Origin: CAIYMF01 sp943329595
GTDB taxonomy: Bacteria; Actinomycetota; Actinomycetes; S36-B12; CAIYMF01
DNA: 7,506 nucleotides
NCBI GenBank assembly: GCA_943329595.2
Contig: CALQEM020000166.1
Coordinates: 1 to 7,506 of the forward strand
Reading direction: 5' to 3'
Shown here: in pieces, positions 1 through 6,529 of the stretch
Layout: each line of letters begins with the position of its first letter
Numbering within the stretch: the first letter of the stretch is position 1
Position numbers and translations under genes: made by a program
Notes under the pieces: generated by a model
What the model was told of the DNA's origin: nothing
Databases searched by the model: none
Seen by the model: the letters and a program-made list of their open reading frames with translations, nothing else

Positions 1-899
1 GCGAGGTTGAGCACGGGGGCCACGCACGCATCGGTGCCCAACGCCAGCGCGGCCCACTCGTCGCGAGAGCGCCCGCTCACCGCGTGGGCGATCGCGGCCC
101 GCAACTGCGGCCACTGCGCGGGGTCGTGGCACCTGCCGTTCCACGACTCGTCGAGTCCGAGCAGCACGACCAACTCGGCGAAGAACTGCGGCTCAAGCGA
201 CGCGACGGACAGCCAGCCGCCATCGGCGCACTCGTACACGTCGTAGTAGGGCAGGCCGGTGTCGAGCATGTTCACGCCCGCCTCGTCGCTCCAGAGCCCC
301 TCAGCCCGGAAAGCGTGCTGCATCGAGGCGAGATAGCTCACGCCATCGACGATCGCGACATCGAGCACCCGGCCCCGGCCGGTTCGCTCTCGCTCGAGCA
401 GAGCAGCGAGCACCGAGGTGACAAGAAACATCGAACCTCCGCCGAAGTCGCCCACCAGGTTGGCCGACGGCATGGGCGCCTGCCCGCGCCGAGTCGCTAG
501 GTGCAGTGCCCCCGCGATCGCCACGTAGTTGAGATCGTGGCCGGCTCGAGAGGCGCGAGTGCCCACCTGTCCCCAGCCAGTCATGCGGGCGTAGACAAGC
601 CGCGGGTTCACCGCATGGCAGGCTTCGGGACCGATACCGAGACGCTCCATGACGCCCGGGCGAAATCCCTCGATCAGCACGTCGGCACACCTGACCACAT
701 CAAGCATGGCCGCAACCGACTCGGGTGACTTGAGGTCGACCGCCAGCATTGGTCGGCCACGCTCAAGCCCCCCGGGGGTGTCTCCAACCCCGGGGCGACG
801 CACTCCGACGACGTCAGCCCCCAGATCGGCGAGCATCATCGCGGCGAACGGGCCAGGACCGATGCCGACGAATTCCAGAACCTTGACGCCAGAGAGCAT
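1..899 (-). CDS. Alpha-methylacyl-CoA racemase (class III CoA-transferase fold), 3' end outside the window
   Basis: This frame opens at the ATG at 899 and stays open to the left edge (299 codons seen; the family is about 360-380 residues). The enzyme would interconvert (2R)- and (2S)-2-methylacyl-CoA thioesters so that branched fatty acids or sterol side chains can enter beta-oxidation in the cytosol. The N-terminus (MLSGVKVLEFVGIGPGPFAA) is typical. His121 in AGHDLNYVA, Asp151 in NLVGDFGGGSM and Glu236 in SVASLEPQFF match the catalytic His126, Asp156 and Glu241 of the mycobacterial racemase MCR with a constant offset of five. The true CoA transferases of this fold use a different aspartate, so racemase is the better call. 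It starts 3 nt after the argS stop with only a weak ribosome site (GGA about 12 nt upstream), so it is probably co-transcribed and translationally coupled with argS. The exact substrate is unknown. Confidence 0.9.
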   Translation of the reverse strand, partial: MLSGVKVLEFVGIGPGPFAAMMLADLGADVVGVRRPGVGDTPGGLERGRPMLAVDLKSPESVAAMLDVVRCADVLIEGFRPGVMERLGIGPEACHAVNPRLVYARMTGWGQVGTRASRAGHDLNYVAIAGALHLATRRGQAPMPSANLVGDFGGGSMFLVTSVLAALLERERTGRGRVLDVAIVDGVSYLASMQHAFRAEGLWSDEAGVNMLDTGLPYYDVYECADGGWLSVASLEPQFFAELVVLLGLDESWNGRCHDPAQWPQLRAAIAHAVSGRSRDEWAALALGTDACVAPVLNL

Positions 900-902
900 G
901 CC

Positions 903-2570
903 CTACATCCGTTCCGGCGCCTCGACCCCGCACAGGGCGAGGCCGTTGGCGATGACCTGACGAGTAGCAGCGCACAGCCAGAGCCGGGAGATGTGCAACG
1001 GCTCGAGCGGCTCGTCGCCACGAGGCAGCACCCGGCAGGTGTCGTAGAAGCGGTGGTAGGCGGTGGCGAGGTCCTCGAGGTACCGAGCGACGCGATGCGG
1101 CTCGCGCAGTTCGGCGGCTGAGGCGACCACACCCGGAAAAGCCGCCAGCGACGCCAGCAGTTCGGACTCACGATCGTGGGTGAGCAGCGAGGGGTCGAGG
1201 CCCGCGGCACGCCAGTCGATGCCTAGCTCGTCGGCCGAGCGCAGCACCGAGCAAATGCGCGCGTGGGCGTACTGCACATAGAAGACCGGGTTGTCGTTCG
1301 TGCGTTTGATGAGCAGGTCGAGGTCAAGAGTGAGAGGCGAGTCGACCGGGTAGCGGATAAGCGTGTAGCGCGCGGCGTCGACGCCCACCTCATCGACAAG
1401 GTCCTCGAGCAGGATCAGCGTTCCGGCCCGCTTCGACAGCCGCACCTCCTCGCCGTTCTTCATCATCTTCACGAGCTGGCCGATGAGTACCTCAACGTTG
1501 AGGTCCATGTCGTCGCCCGCGCACGCCGCCACCGCACGGAGCCGGTTGACGTAGCCGTGGTGGTCGGCCCCTAGGAGGTAGATGTTGATGTCGAAGCCGC
1601 GCGAGCGCTTGTCGACGTAGTAGGCGGTGTCGCTGGCGAAGTAGGTGAACTCGCCGTCGGCCTTGACGAGCACCCGGTCTTTGTCGTCGCCGAAGTCGGT
1701 GGTGCGCAGCCATACCGCTCCGTCGAGTTCGACGACGTGGCCCTGACCGCGAAGCTTCTCGAGGCCGCGGTCGACCGCCCCGCTCTCGTGCAGCGCGCGC
1801 TCAGAGGCCCACACGTCGAAGTGCGTGCGGAACAGTGCGAGCACAGCGCGCTGCTGGGCGAGTTGCCGCTCATAGCCAGCCTCGCGGAATGCTGTTGACT
1901 GCTCGTCGTCGGGCAGCTCGAGAAACTCCGGGTGCTCGGCCACAATTTCGGCGGCGAGGTCGACGATGTAGCCGCCGTGGTAACCGTCGTCGGGCACCGG
2001 TCGGCCGTTGGCAGCCGCCATGATCGAGGCGCCGAACTTCTCCATCTGCGAGCCGCGGTCGTTGATGTAAAACTCGCGGTCAACCTCAGCCCCCTGGGCG
2101 GCCAGCACGCGCGCGATGGCGTCGCCGACCGCGGCCCAGCGGGTGTGCCCGAGGTGCAGAGGACCGGTGGGGTTGGCCGAGATGAACTCGACGTTGAACC
2201 GCACTCCGGCCAGCGTGTCTCCGTGACCAAACGTCTCCCCCGCCTCGACGATGGCGGCCGCGAGCTCGCCGGCGGACGCCGCGTCGAGGGTGATGTTGAG
2301 GAAGCCGGGACCGGCGACGTCGACCTTCACGATGCCGACGGAGGCTGCGAGCCGGGGAGCGATCACCTCGGCCACGACTCGGGGGGCGACTCCCGCTGGC
2401 TTAGCAAGGGTCATGGCCACCGAGGTGGCCCAGTCGCCGTGCTCACGGCTACGCGGGCGCTCGATGCGCCCGTCGGAGGGAAGGTCGGAGGGCTTAAGGG
2501 AGAGTTCGCCCGCCTCAACGGCGGCGCGCACCACCTCGACGACGAGGTTTGACAGCTGCTCTGGGGTCAC
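903..2570 (-). CDS. argS: Arginyl-tRNA synthetase
   Basis: Class I aminoacyl-tRNA synthetase that charges tRNA-Arg with arginine using ATP in the cytosol. It has 555 residues, the usual bacterial length. Domains in order: an N-terminal additional domain (about 1-90) that touches the tRNA elbow; the Rossmann catalytic core with the HIGH-type motif as HLGH at 139-142 after SANPTGP, and FYINDRGSQ at 167-175; the KMSKS-equivalent loop RLSKRAG at 377-383; and an all-helical DALR anticodon-binding domain from about 430 (YVQYAHARICSVL) to the C-terminal GVEAPERM, where a terminal Met is usual. The start is GTG at 2570. It lies exactly 6 nt after a TAGGGT box, which suggests a leaderless mRNA rather than Shine-Dalgarno initiation. 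The racemase gene follows 3 nt downstream and the fusion enzyme gene diverges 87 nt away. Confidence 0.98.
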   Translation of the reverse strand: MTPEQLSNLVVEVVRAAVEAGELSLKPSDLPSDGRIERPRSREHGDWATSVAMTLAKPAGVAPRVVAEVIAPRLAASVGIVKVDVAGPGFLNITLDAASAGELAAAIVEAGETFGHGDTLAGVRFNVEFISANPTGPLHLGHTRWAAVGDAIARVLAAQGAEVDREFYINDRGSQMEKFGASIMAAANGRPVPDDGYHGGYIVDLAAEIVAEHPEFLELPDDEQSTAFREAGYERQLAQQRAVLALFRTHFDVWASERALHESGAVDRGLEKLRGQGHVVELDGAVWLRTTDFGDDKDRVLVKADGEFTYFASDTAYYVDKRSRGFDINIYLLGADHHGYVNRLRAVAACAGDDMDLNVEVLIGQLVKMMKNGEEVRLSKRAGTLILLEDLVDEVGVDAARYTLIRYPVDSPLTLDLDLLIKRTNDNPVFYVQYAHARICSVLRSADELGIDWRAAGLDPSLLTHDRESELLASLAAFPGVVASAAELREPHRVARYLEDLATAYHRFYDTCRVLPRGDEPLEPLHISRLWLCAATRQVIANGLALCGVEAPERM

Positions 2571-2576
2571 CTCACG

Positions 2577-2582
2577 ACCCTA
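2577..2582 (-). promoter_or_regulatory. Predicted -10 box of a leaderless promoter for argS
   Basis: On the minus strand TAGGGT fits the actinobacterial TANNNT consensus. It is followed by six bases (CGTGAG) and then the GTG start at 2570, so transcription is predicted to begin at or next to the start codon. No clear -35 box is visible at 17-18 nt, and no convincing Shine-Dalgarno sequence fits. Confidence 0.55.
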
Positions 2583-2621
2583 TCGGCGGTCTGCGCCGCA
2601 GCCTCCCGACCTCTACGAGTG

Positions 2622-2632
2622 GTGGCTGCCAC
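2622..2632. promoter_or_regulatory. Short perfect palindrome in the divergent promoter region
   Basis: GTGGC-T-GCCAC is a perfect 11-base inverted repeat. It lies where the -35 region of the rightward promoter should be, so it could be an operator for the fusion enzyme gene. The arms are only 5 bp and the sequence is G+C rich, so chance is a real alternative. Confidence 0.25.
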
Positions 2633-2645
2633 ACAGGGTCACAGG

Positions 2646-2651
2646 TAGCGT
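2646..2651 (+). promoter_or_regulatory. Predicted -10 box of a leaderless promoter for the fusion enzyme gene
   Basis: TAGCGT matches TANNNT and is followed by six bases (AGCCAG) and the ATG at 2658, the same spacing as at argS on the opposite strand. The AGG at 2643-2645 is 12 nt from the ATG, too far for a normal Shine-Dalgarno site, which supports leaderless translation. Confidence 0.55.
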
Positions 2652-2657
2652 AGCCAG

Positions 2658-5585
2658 ATGGCCGACTACGAGGGCATCGACTTTCTGGCGGTGGGCTCAC
2701 TTCCCGCTCCCCGCGTGACGACCGCAGACGCCGAGCGCATCGCCCGCGACGAGTTCGGCCTCCACGTCTCAGCGCTGTCGCTGGGCAGCCAGCAGGACGC
2801 CAACTTTCTCCTCACCGAGACCGATGGAACTGTGGTCGGAGTTCTGCGAATCGCCAATCCCGCGTTCACCCATGCCGAGATCGATGCGCAGGATGCCGCT
2901 GCCGAGCGCATCGCTGAGCGTGAGCCCGACATCCGAGTTGCGACGCTCGTGCATCGTGATGGTGTGCCGCTGGCAGCCACGGTCGAGACTCCCGACGGCC
3001 CGGCTCGCGCCCGAGTGCTTCGCTTTCTCGAGGGCGGCACCCTTAGCACCAAGGGGTACCTCTCCCCGAGCACCATGGCCAGCCTCGGCGACCTCGCCGG
3101 GCGGTCAAGTCGGGCGCTGGTCGATTTCGACCATCCCGGACTCAACCGCAGGCTGCAGTGGGACCTGCAGCACTCGAACGAGGTCGTCGCTCACCTAATC
3201 GGGCATGTCTCCGACCCCGGGCGTCGAGAGCGGGTGGCCGAGGCCGCAGCTTCCGCCTGGCTGGCCGTACTACCGGTTGCCGGCCGGCTGCCGCGGCAGG
3301 CCATGCACCACGACGTCGCCGACACCAACGTGACCTGCCGCACTGCGAATGGCATCGTGACTCCCGACGGAATCCTCGACTTCGGCGACCTCACCCACTC
3401 ATGGGCGGTAGGCGACCTGGTGGTGGCGATCGCCTCGGTGCTGCACCACCCGGGCCTTGAGCCTGCGAGCGTGCTTCCTGCGGTGCTGGCCTTCCACGCG
3501 GTGCGCCCCCTCTCCTCCGACGAAGTGGCGGCACTCTGGCCGCTGGTGGTGGTGCGCGCGGCGGTTTGCGTGATGAGCAGTGAGCAGCAGGTAACTCTCG
3601 ACGTCAACAACCACTACGCCTTGGAGGCGATGGCCGAGGAGTGGGCGATGTTCGAGGCCGCCACCGAAGTGCCGACCGCGGTGATGACGGCGCTGATCCG
3701 TGAGCGTCTGGGGCTGGCTGGCCCGGCCCGGGCAGAGGCGCTTGAGGAAGGCCTGCTGCGAGGGCTCGTAGCCTCGGAGATCGAGGTGCTCGACCTCGGG
3801 TGGGATTCAGAACTCATGGATCGTGGCTCGTGGCTAGAGCCCCACGCCGAGGAGTCTCTTGCCGCTGCAGCGCTCGCCTCTGGGGCTGCCGCGGTGGTGA
3901 CTCGATTTGCGCAGCCACTGCTCACGGCCTCGCGAGCCATGGCGACAGCGTCACCCGCGACCGTTTCCACCGGAGTCGACCTCTGGGTGGGCGAGCCGAC
4001 TCACCTCGTCGCACCCTGGCCGGGCGATGTGGTATCGCTCGACGACGGCTTCGAACTGCGCGGAGTCGACTTCACGCTGGCGGTCACGGGGGCGTCGCTT
4101 GCGGGGCATGCGGGGACGCGCCAGATCAACCGTGGAGATGATCTCGCCACGATGTCAGCCGGCGCCCGGGTTCACCTCTCGCTGCGCATGGTCGACGCTC
4201 CCCGCGTGCCCGCCCTGGTGCGACCCGAGTATGCGCCGGGATGGCTCGCGCTGGTGGCAGATCCGTCTCCGCTGCTGGGGCTTTCGACCAGTCACGACAC
4301 GCGCAACGACGACCTCCTTCACCGCCGTGACCACTCGGTCGCCTCGGTGCAGGAGCACTACTACGACTCACCGCCCCGCATCGAGCGTGGCTGGCGCCAC
4401 CACCTGCTCGACACCGAGGCACGTGCGTACCTCGACATGGTGAATAACGTCGCTGTGCTGGGTCACGCGCATCCCTCGGTGGCCGATGCCGCTGGCCGGC
4501 AACTGAACCGCCTCAACACCAACTCTCGCTTCAACTACGGCGCACTTGTGGAATTGGCTGAGCGGCTTGCGGCGCTCGCGCCCGACCCACTCGACACAGT
4601 GTTTCTGGTCAACTCGGGCTCCGAGGCGGCCGACCTCGCGCTGCGCCTCACCCTTGCGGCCACCGGGCGCCACGACGTGCTGGCGGTGGGCGAGGCCTAT
4701 CACGGCTGGACCTACCTCTCAGACGCCGTGTCAACCTCCACAGCCGACAACCCCGACGCCCTCTCCACTCGACCGGAATGGGTGCACGTGCTCGACTCTC
4801 CCAACTCATACCGGGGCACGTATCGCGGGGCGGAGTCGTGGCGCTATGCCCACGACGCCGTGCAGATGATCGACGCGCTCGCCGCGGGGGGAACTCCACC
4901 GGCCACACTCATCGCCGAGGCCTTCTACGGCAACGCCGGTGGCGTCGCGCTTCCTGACGGATACCTCAGCGCGGTGTACTCGGCCGTGCGGCGGCACGGC
5001 GGCCTCGTGATCGCCGACGAGGTGCAGGTCGGGTACGGCCGGCTCGGACGATGGTTCTGGGGATTCGAGCAGCAGGGAGTCGTGCCCGACGTCATCGCAG
5101 TGGCCAAGGCCATGGGCAACGGCCACCCCCTCGGCGCCGTCATCACCTCGCGCGACGTGGCCGAGCGGTATCGCACGCAGGGCTACTTCTTTTCCTCGAC
5201 GGGCGGCAGCCCGGCGTCGAGCGTTGTGGGGCTCGCTGTGCTCGACGCACTGCGCGACGAGGGTCTTCAGGCCAATGCGGCAGGCGTTGGCGAGCACCTG
5301 CGGCGACGTTTGCTCGCGCTCGCCGAGCGACACCCCCTGATCGGCGCGGTGCACGGAGAGGGCCTCTACCTAGGAGTCGAGCTGGTGCGCGACCGTGTGA
5401 CGCTCGAGCCCGCGACCGAGGAGACCTACGCGATCTGTGACCGGATGCTCGAGTTGGGGGTTGTCGTGCAGCCCACCAGCGACCGCATGTGCGTGCTCAA
5501 GATCAAGCCCCCGCTGTGCCTCGACGAGGCTGCTGCCGACTTCTTCGTCGACACCCTCGACCGCGTGCTGAGCGAGGGCTGGTGA
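2658..5585 (+). CDS. Kinase / degenerate M23-like domain / class III PLP phospho-lyase-type fusion enzyme
   Basis: This 975-residue protein has three parts. Residues about 20-335 are an APH/hydroxylysine-kinase-like fold: the catalytic loop HHDVADTN (217-224) carries Asp219 and Asn224, and DFGD (241-244) gives the Mg-binding Asp241. Residues about 435-510 resemble a LytM/M23 beta domain (GVDLWVGEPTHLVAPWPGDV, later RVHLSL) with missing metal ligands. Residues about 555-975 are a class III PLP aminotransferase fold: NSGSEA at 652-657, EAYHGW at 679-684, IADEVQ at 785-790 with Asp787 for the pyridine nitrogen, and Schiff-base Lys817 in VAKAMGNG. The closest human relatives known to me are ETNPPL and PHYKPL, which eliminate phosphate and ammonia from phosphoethanolamine and phosphohydroxylysine, and HYKK, the kinase that precedes PHYKPL. 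I infer that both steps sit in one chain acting on hydroxylysine, ethanolamine or a similar amino alcohol. A plain transaminase remains possible. No signal peptide is visible, so it is cytosolic. It diverges from argS and has a leaderless start. Confidence 0.9.
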   Translation: MADYEGIDFLAVGSLPAPRVTTADAERIARDEFGLHVSALSLGSQQDANFLLTETDGTVVGVLRIANPAFTHAEIDAQDAAAERIAEREPDIRVATLVHRDGVPLAATVETPDGPARARVLRFLEGGTLSTKGYLSPSTMASLGDLAGRSSRALVDFDHPGLNRRLQWDLQHSNEVVAHLIGHVSDPGRRERVAEAAASAWLAVLPVAGRLPRQAMHHDVADTNVTCRTANGIVTPDGILDFGDLTHSWAVGDLVVAIASVLHHPGLEPASVLPAVLAFHAVRPLSSDEVAALWPLVVVRAAVCVMSSEQQVTLDVNNHYALEAMAEEWAMFEAATEVPTAVMTALIRERLGLAGPARAEALEEGLLRGLVASEIEVLDLGWDSELMDRGSWLEPHAEESLAAAALASGAAAVVTRFAQPLLTASRAMATASPATVSTGVDLWVGEPTHLVAPWPGDVVSLDDGFELRGVDFTLAVTGASLAGHAGTRQINRGDDLATMSAGARVHLSLRMVDAPRVPALVRPEYAPGWLALVADPSPLLGLSTSHDTRNDDLLHRRDHSVASVQEHYYDSPPRIERGWRHHLLDTEARAYLDMVNNVAVLGHAHPSVADAAGRQLNRLNTNSRFNYGALVELAERLAALAPDPLDTVFLVNSGSEAADLALRLTLAATGRHDVLAVGEAYHGWTYLSDAVSTSTADNPDALSTRPEWVHVLDSPNSYRGTYRGAESWRYAHDAVQMIDALAAGGTPPATLIAEAFYGNAGGVALPDGYLSAVYSAVRRHGGLVIADEVQVGYGRLGRWFWGFEQQGVVPDVIAVAKAMGNGHPLGAVITSRDVAERYRTQGYFFSSTGGSPASSVVGLAVLDALRDEGLQANAAGVGEHLRRRLLALAERHPLIGAVHGEGLYLGVELVRDRVTLEPATEETYAICDRMLELGVVVQPTSDRMCVLKIKPPLCLDEAAADFFVDTLDRVLSEGW

Positions 5586-5614
5586 CGGTCGCGTACCGGG
5601 CCGCGTTCCGCTGA

Positions 5615-5620
5615 TAGCAT
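5615..5620 (+). promoter_or_regulatory. Predicted -10 box for the tRNA-Arg gene
   Basis: TAGCAT fits TANNNT and lies 12 nt before the first base of the tRNA, leaving a short 5' leader for RNase P to remove. A -35 box is not clear. It starts 30 bases after the stop codon of the fusion enzyme gene, so the tRNA may also receive readthrough transcription. Confidence 0.45.
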
Positions 5621-5632
5621 CGGGACCCCCGA

Positions 5633-5704
5633 GCCCCCGTAGCTCAGGGGATAGAGCGGCGCCCTCCGGAGGCGTAGGCGTAGGTTCGAATCCTACCGGG
5701 GGCA
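5633..5704 (+). tRNA. tRNA-Arg, anticodon CCG (reads CGG)
   Basis: A complete cloverleaf can be folded by eye. The acceptor stem GCCCCCG pairs with CGGGGGC (5697-5703) over 7 bp. The D arm is GCTC/GAGC. The anticodon stem GCGCC/GGCGT encloses the loop CTCCGGA with anticodon CCG. The variable loop is short, and the T arm GTAGG-TTCGAAT-CCTAC is perfect. The discriminator is A at 5704. The CCA tail is not encoded (CGT follows), as in many actinobacterial tRNA genes. CGG is a well-used arginine codon in G+C-rich genomes. The gene lies about 3 kb from argS, the synthetase that charges it. Its 3' half borders a patch of accessory and broken genes, as is common at integration sites. Confidence 0.97.
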
Positions 5705-5753
5705 CGTGGACGCAGAGACCGAGTCATTCGCGAGCGGTGCAAGCGCGGGCAGT

Positions 5754-5888
5754 TCAGGGCTCGGTCGGGGCTGGCGACGCGCTGACCAAACGAGCCACGT
5801 AGCCGTTGGCCCAGACGATCGCATCTGCCACTGTGTCAATAACGGCCAGGTCCCCGACCTGCGCTTCGTACCGGGCCCAAAGGCACGT
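5754..5888 (-). pseudogene. Unidentified 44-codon coding-like fragment directly after the abiEi stop, same frame
   Basis: After the TGA of the AbiEi gene (5891-5889) the same frame continues for 44 codons to a TGA at 5756-5754. It contains WARYEAQVGDLAVID, then TVADAIVWANGYVARL, which reads like real protein: an acidic/hydrophobic mix and a likely amphipathic helix. About 34 of 44 third positions are G or C, as expected for coding DNA here. There is no start codon near its beginning. It could be the C-terminal scrap of an older gene, the rest of a downstream gene broken by a 1-base shift, or an extension of AbiEi lost to a nonsense change. I do not recognise the family. Confidence 0.35.
5836..5886 (-). 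other. Strong Shine-Dalgarno followed by a 16-codon reading frame
   Basis: The end of the AbiEi gene carries AGGAGG (5892-5897, minus strand) with 5 nt to a GTG at 5886. This is an ideal initiation site, but the frame stops after 16 codons (VPLGPVRSAGRGPGRY). It is probably the surviving start site of a downstream cistron that a frameshift has cut off, since the neighbouring frame is open and coding-like. In an intact type IV system the AbiEii toxin gene would start at this place. A real micropeptide is less likely. Confidence 0.3.
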
Positions 5889-6452
5889 TCACCTCCTCCC
5901 CCTTAGCGTGATCGGGCGCTGGGCCCTCAGTGCGCGACGGACGCGCGCGGCCTCAGCCGATGTCACGAGGTCGCGGCGCAGAGCCTCAGCCAGAGCGAAC
6001 TGAAGTCGCTCGGTCATGACGTGGCCAATCGAGTCGATCAGGGCACGCCACAGCTTCGTCGCCGGCACACCGTCATAGGCGGTGATCTCATCCTGCGGGA
6101 CCTCGCGCTGGATGACCTCAACGAAGCCAGGATCGGTCAGGCGCACACGGCGGGGAGTCGCCACCTGGATCTTGCGAGGGTCGATGAGTGCGAGGTCGTG
6201 CAGGGCAAGGACCGACTCGCCCACGAGCACGGCGTCGGCACCGACACGCAGCACCGCCTGCATGTACGGGTCGGTCGCGCGGTTGGGTGCGTCAGGGAAT
6301 CGGTAGACGCCCCGGGCCACGTGATCTAGGCCGCCCCGGGCGGCGAGCTTGCGCAGTTCCACGCCAGGAACGCCGACCTGCTCGGCGTCATGGGTCGTGA
6401 CGTACCCATGCTGGTACGCGGCGATCTCGCGCAGCACATCCTTGTAGGTCAT
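5889..6452 (-). CDS. AbiEi-family antitoxin / transcriptional regulator (type IV TA system), toxin partner not found
   Basis: The protein has 187 residues. Residues about 1-55 (VTTHDAEQVGVPGVELRKLA, then GLDHVARGVYRFPDAP) match the winged-helix N-terminal domain of AbiEi-type antitoxins. Residues about 63-187 are the C-terminal antitoxin domain (YMQAVLRVGADAVLVGESVL, then VIQREVPQDEITAYDGVPATKLWRALID). In known systems AbiEi represses its own promoter and neutralises the nucleotidyltransferase toxin AbiEii without stable binding. I chose the ATG at 6452 because AGGAGAG lies just upstream (6464-6458) and the family N-terminus begins there; the frame is open further upstream but runs through the promoter. 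No AbiEii-like gene follows: only 16- and 44-codon frames lie between it and the tRNA. It may be a solitary regulator, a remnant, or an antidote to a toxin encoded elsewhere. Confidence 0.85.
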   Translation of the reverse strand: MTYKDVLREIAAYQHGYVTTHDAEQVGVPGVELRKLAARGGLDHVARGVYRFPDAPNRATDPYMQAVLRVGADAVLVGESVLALHDLALIDPRKIQVATPRRVRLTDPGFVEVIQREVPQDEITAYDGVPATKLWRALIDSIGHVMTERLQFALAEALRRDLVTSAEAARVRRALRAQRPITLRGRR

Positions 6453-6457
6453 CGTTA

Positions 6458-6464
6458 CTCTCCT
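6458..6464 (-). promoter_or_regulatory. Ribosome binding site of the AbiEi gene
   Basis: AGGAGAG on the minus strand lies 5 nt before the ATG at 6452 (7 nt from the AGGAG core). It decides the start of the antitoxin gene. It contrasts with argS, the fusion enzyme and the helicase, which have no such site. Confidence 0.75.
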
Positions 6465-6482
6465 GACGGCGATGTGACTGAT

Positions 6483-6515
6483 TACTGTCAAAACAGTACC
6501 GTATTCAGTACTGTT
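6483..6515 (-). promoter_or_regulatory. Operator-like overlapping inverted repeats at the AbiEi promoter
   Basis: Three copies of the half-site TACTGT/ACAGTA alternate in orientation: 6483-6488, 6493-6498 and 6509-6514. The outer pair forms a perfect 8-bp inverted repeat, AACAGTAC (6492-6499) and GTACTGTT (6508-6515), with an 8-nt spacer. The inner pair forms TACTGT-CAAA-ACAGTA. The area is AT-rich compared with its surroundings. On the minus strand TACTGT at 6498-6493 could be the -10 box, with a weak ATGGCA -35 box at 6522-6517. AbiEi proteins are known to bind inverted repeats in their own promoters, so this is a good candidate autoregulatory operator. Confidence 0.7.
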
Positions 6516-6529
6516 CTGCCATTTCTGAT

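Noticed and set aside
84..500. 138-codon plus-strand open frame opposite the racemase gene
   Set aside because: The opposite strand encodes a racemase with all catalytic residues in place, and this frame has no recognisable motif.
1932..2552. 206-codon plus-strand open frame opposite argS
   Set aside because: It lies wholly within the strongly supported synthetase gene, has low-complexity composition and no ribosome site. Long antisense frames are common in G+C-rich coding DNA.
2658..3660. Aminoglycoside resistance kinase
   Set aside because: The N-terminal domain has the APH fold, but it is fused to a phospho-lyase-type PLP domain and resembles hydroxylysine kinase, so antibiotic resistance is not supported.
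5706..6003. Short plus-strand frames downstream of the tRNA (66 and 65 codons)
   Set aside because: They lie opposite the antitoxin gene and the coding-like scrap, are rich in Ser/Arg/Pro, and lack ribosome sites.
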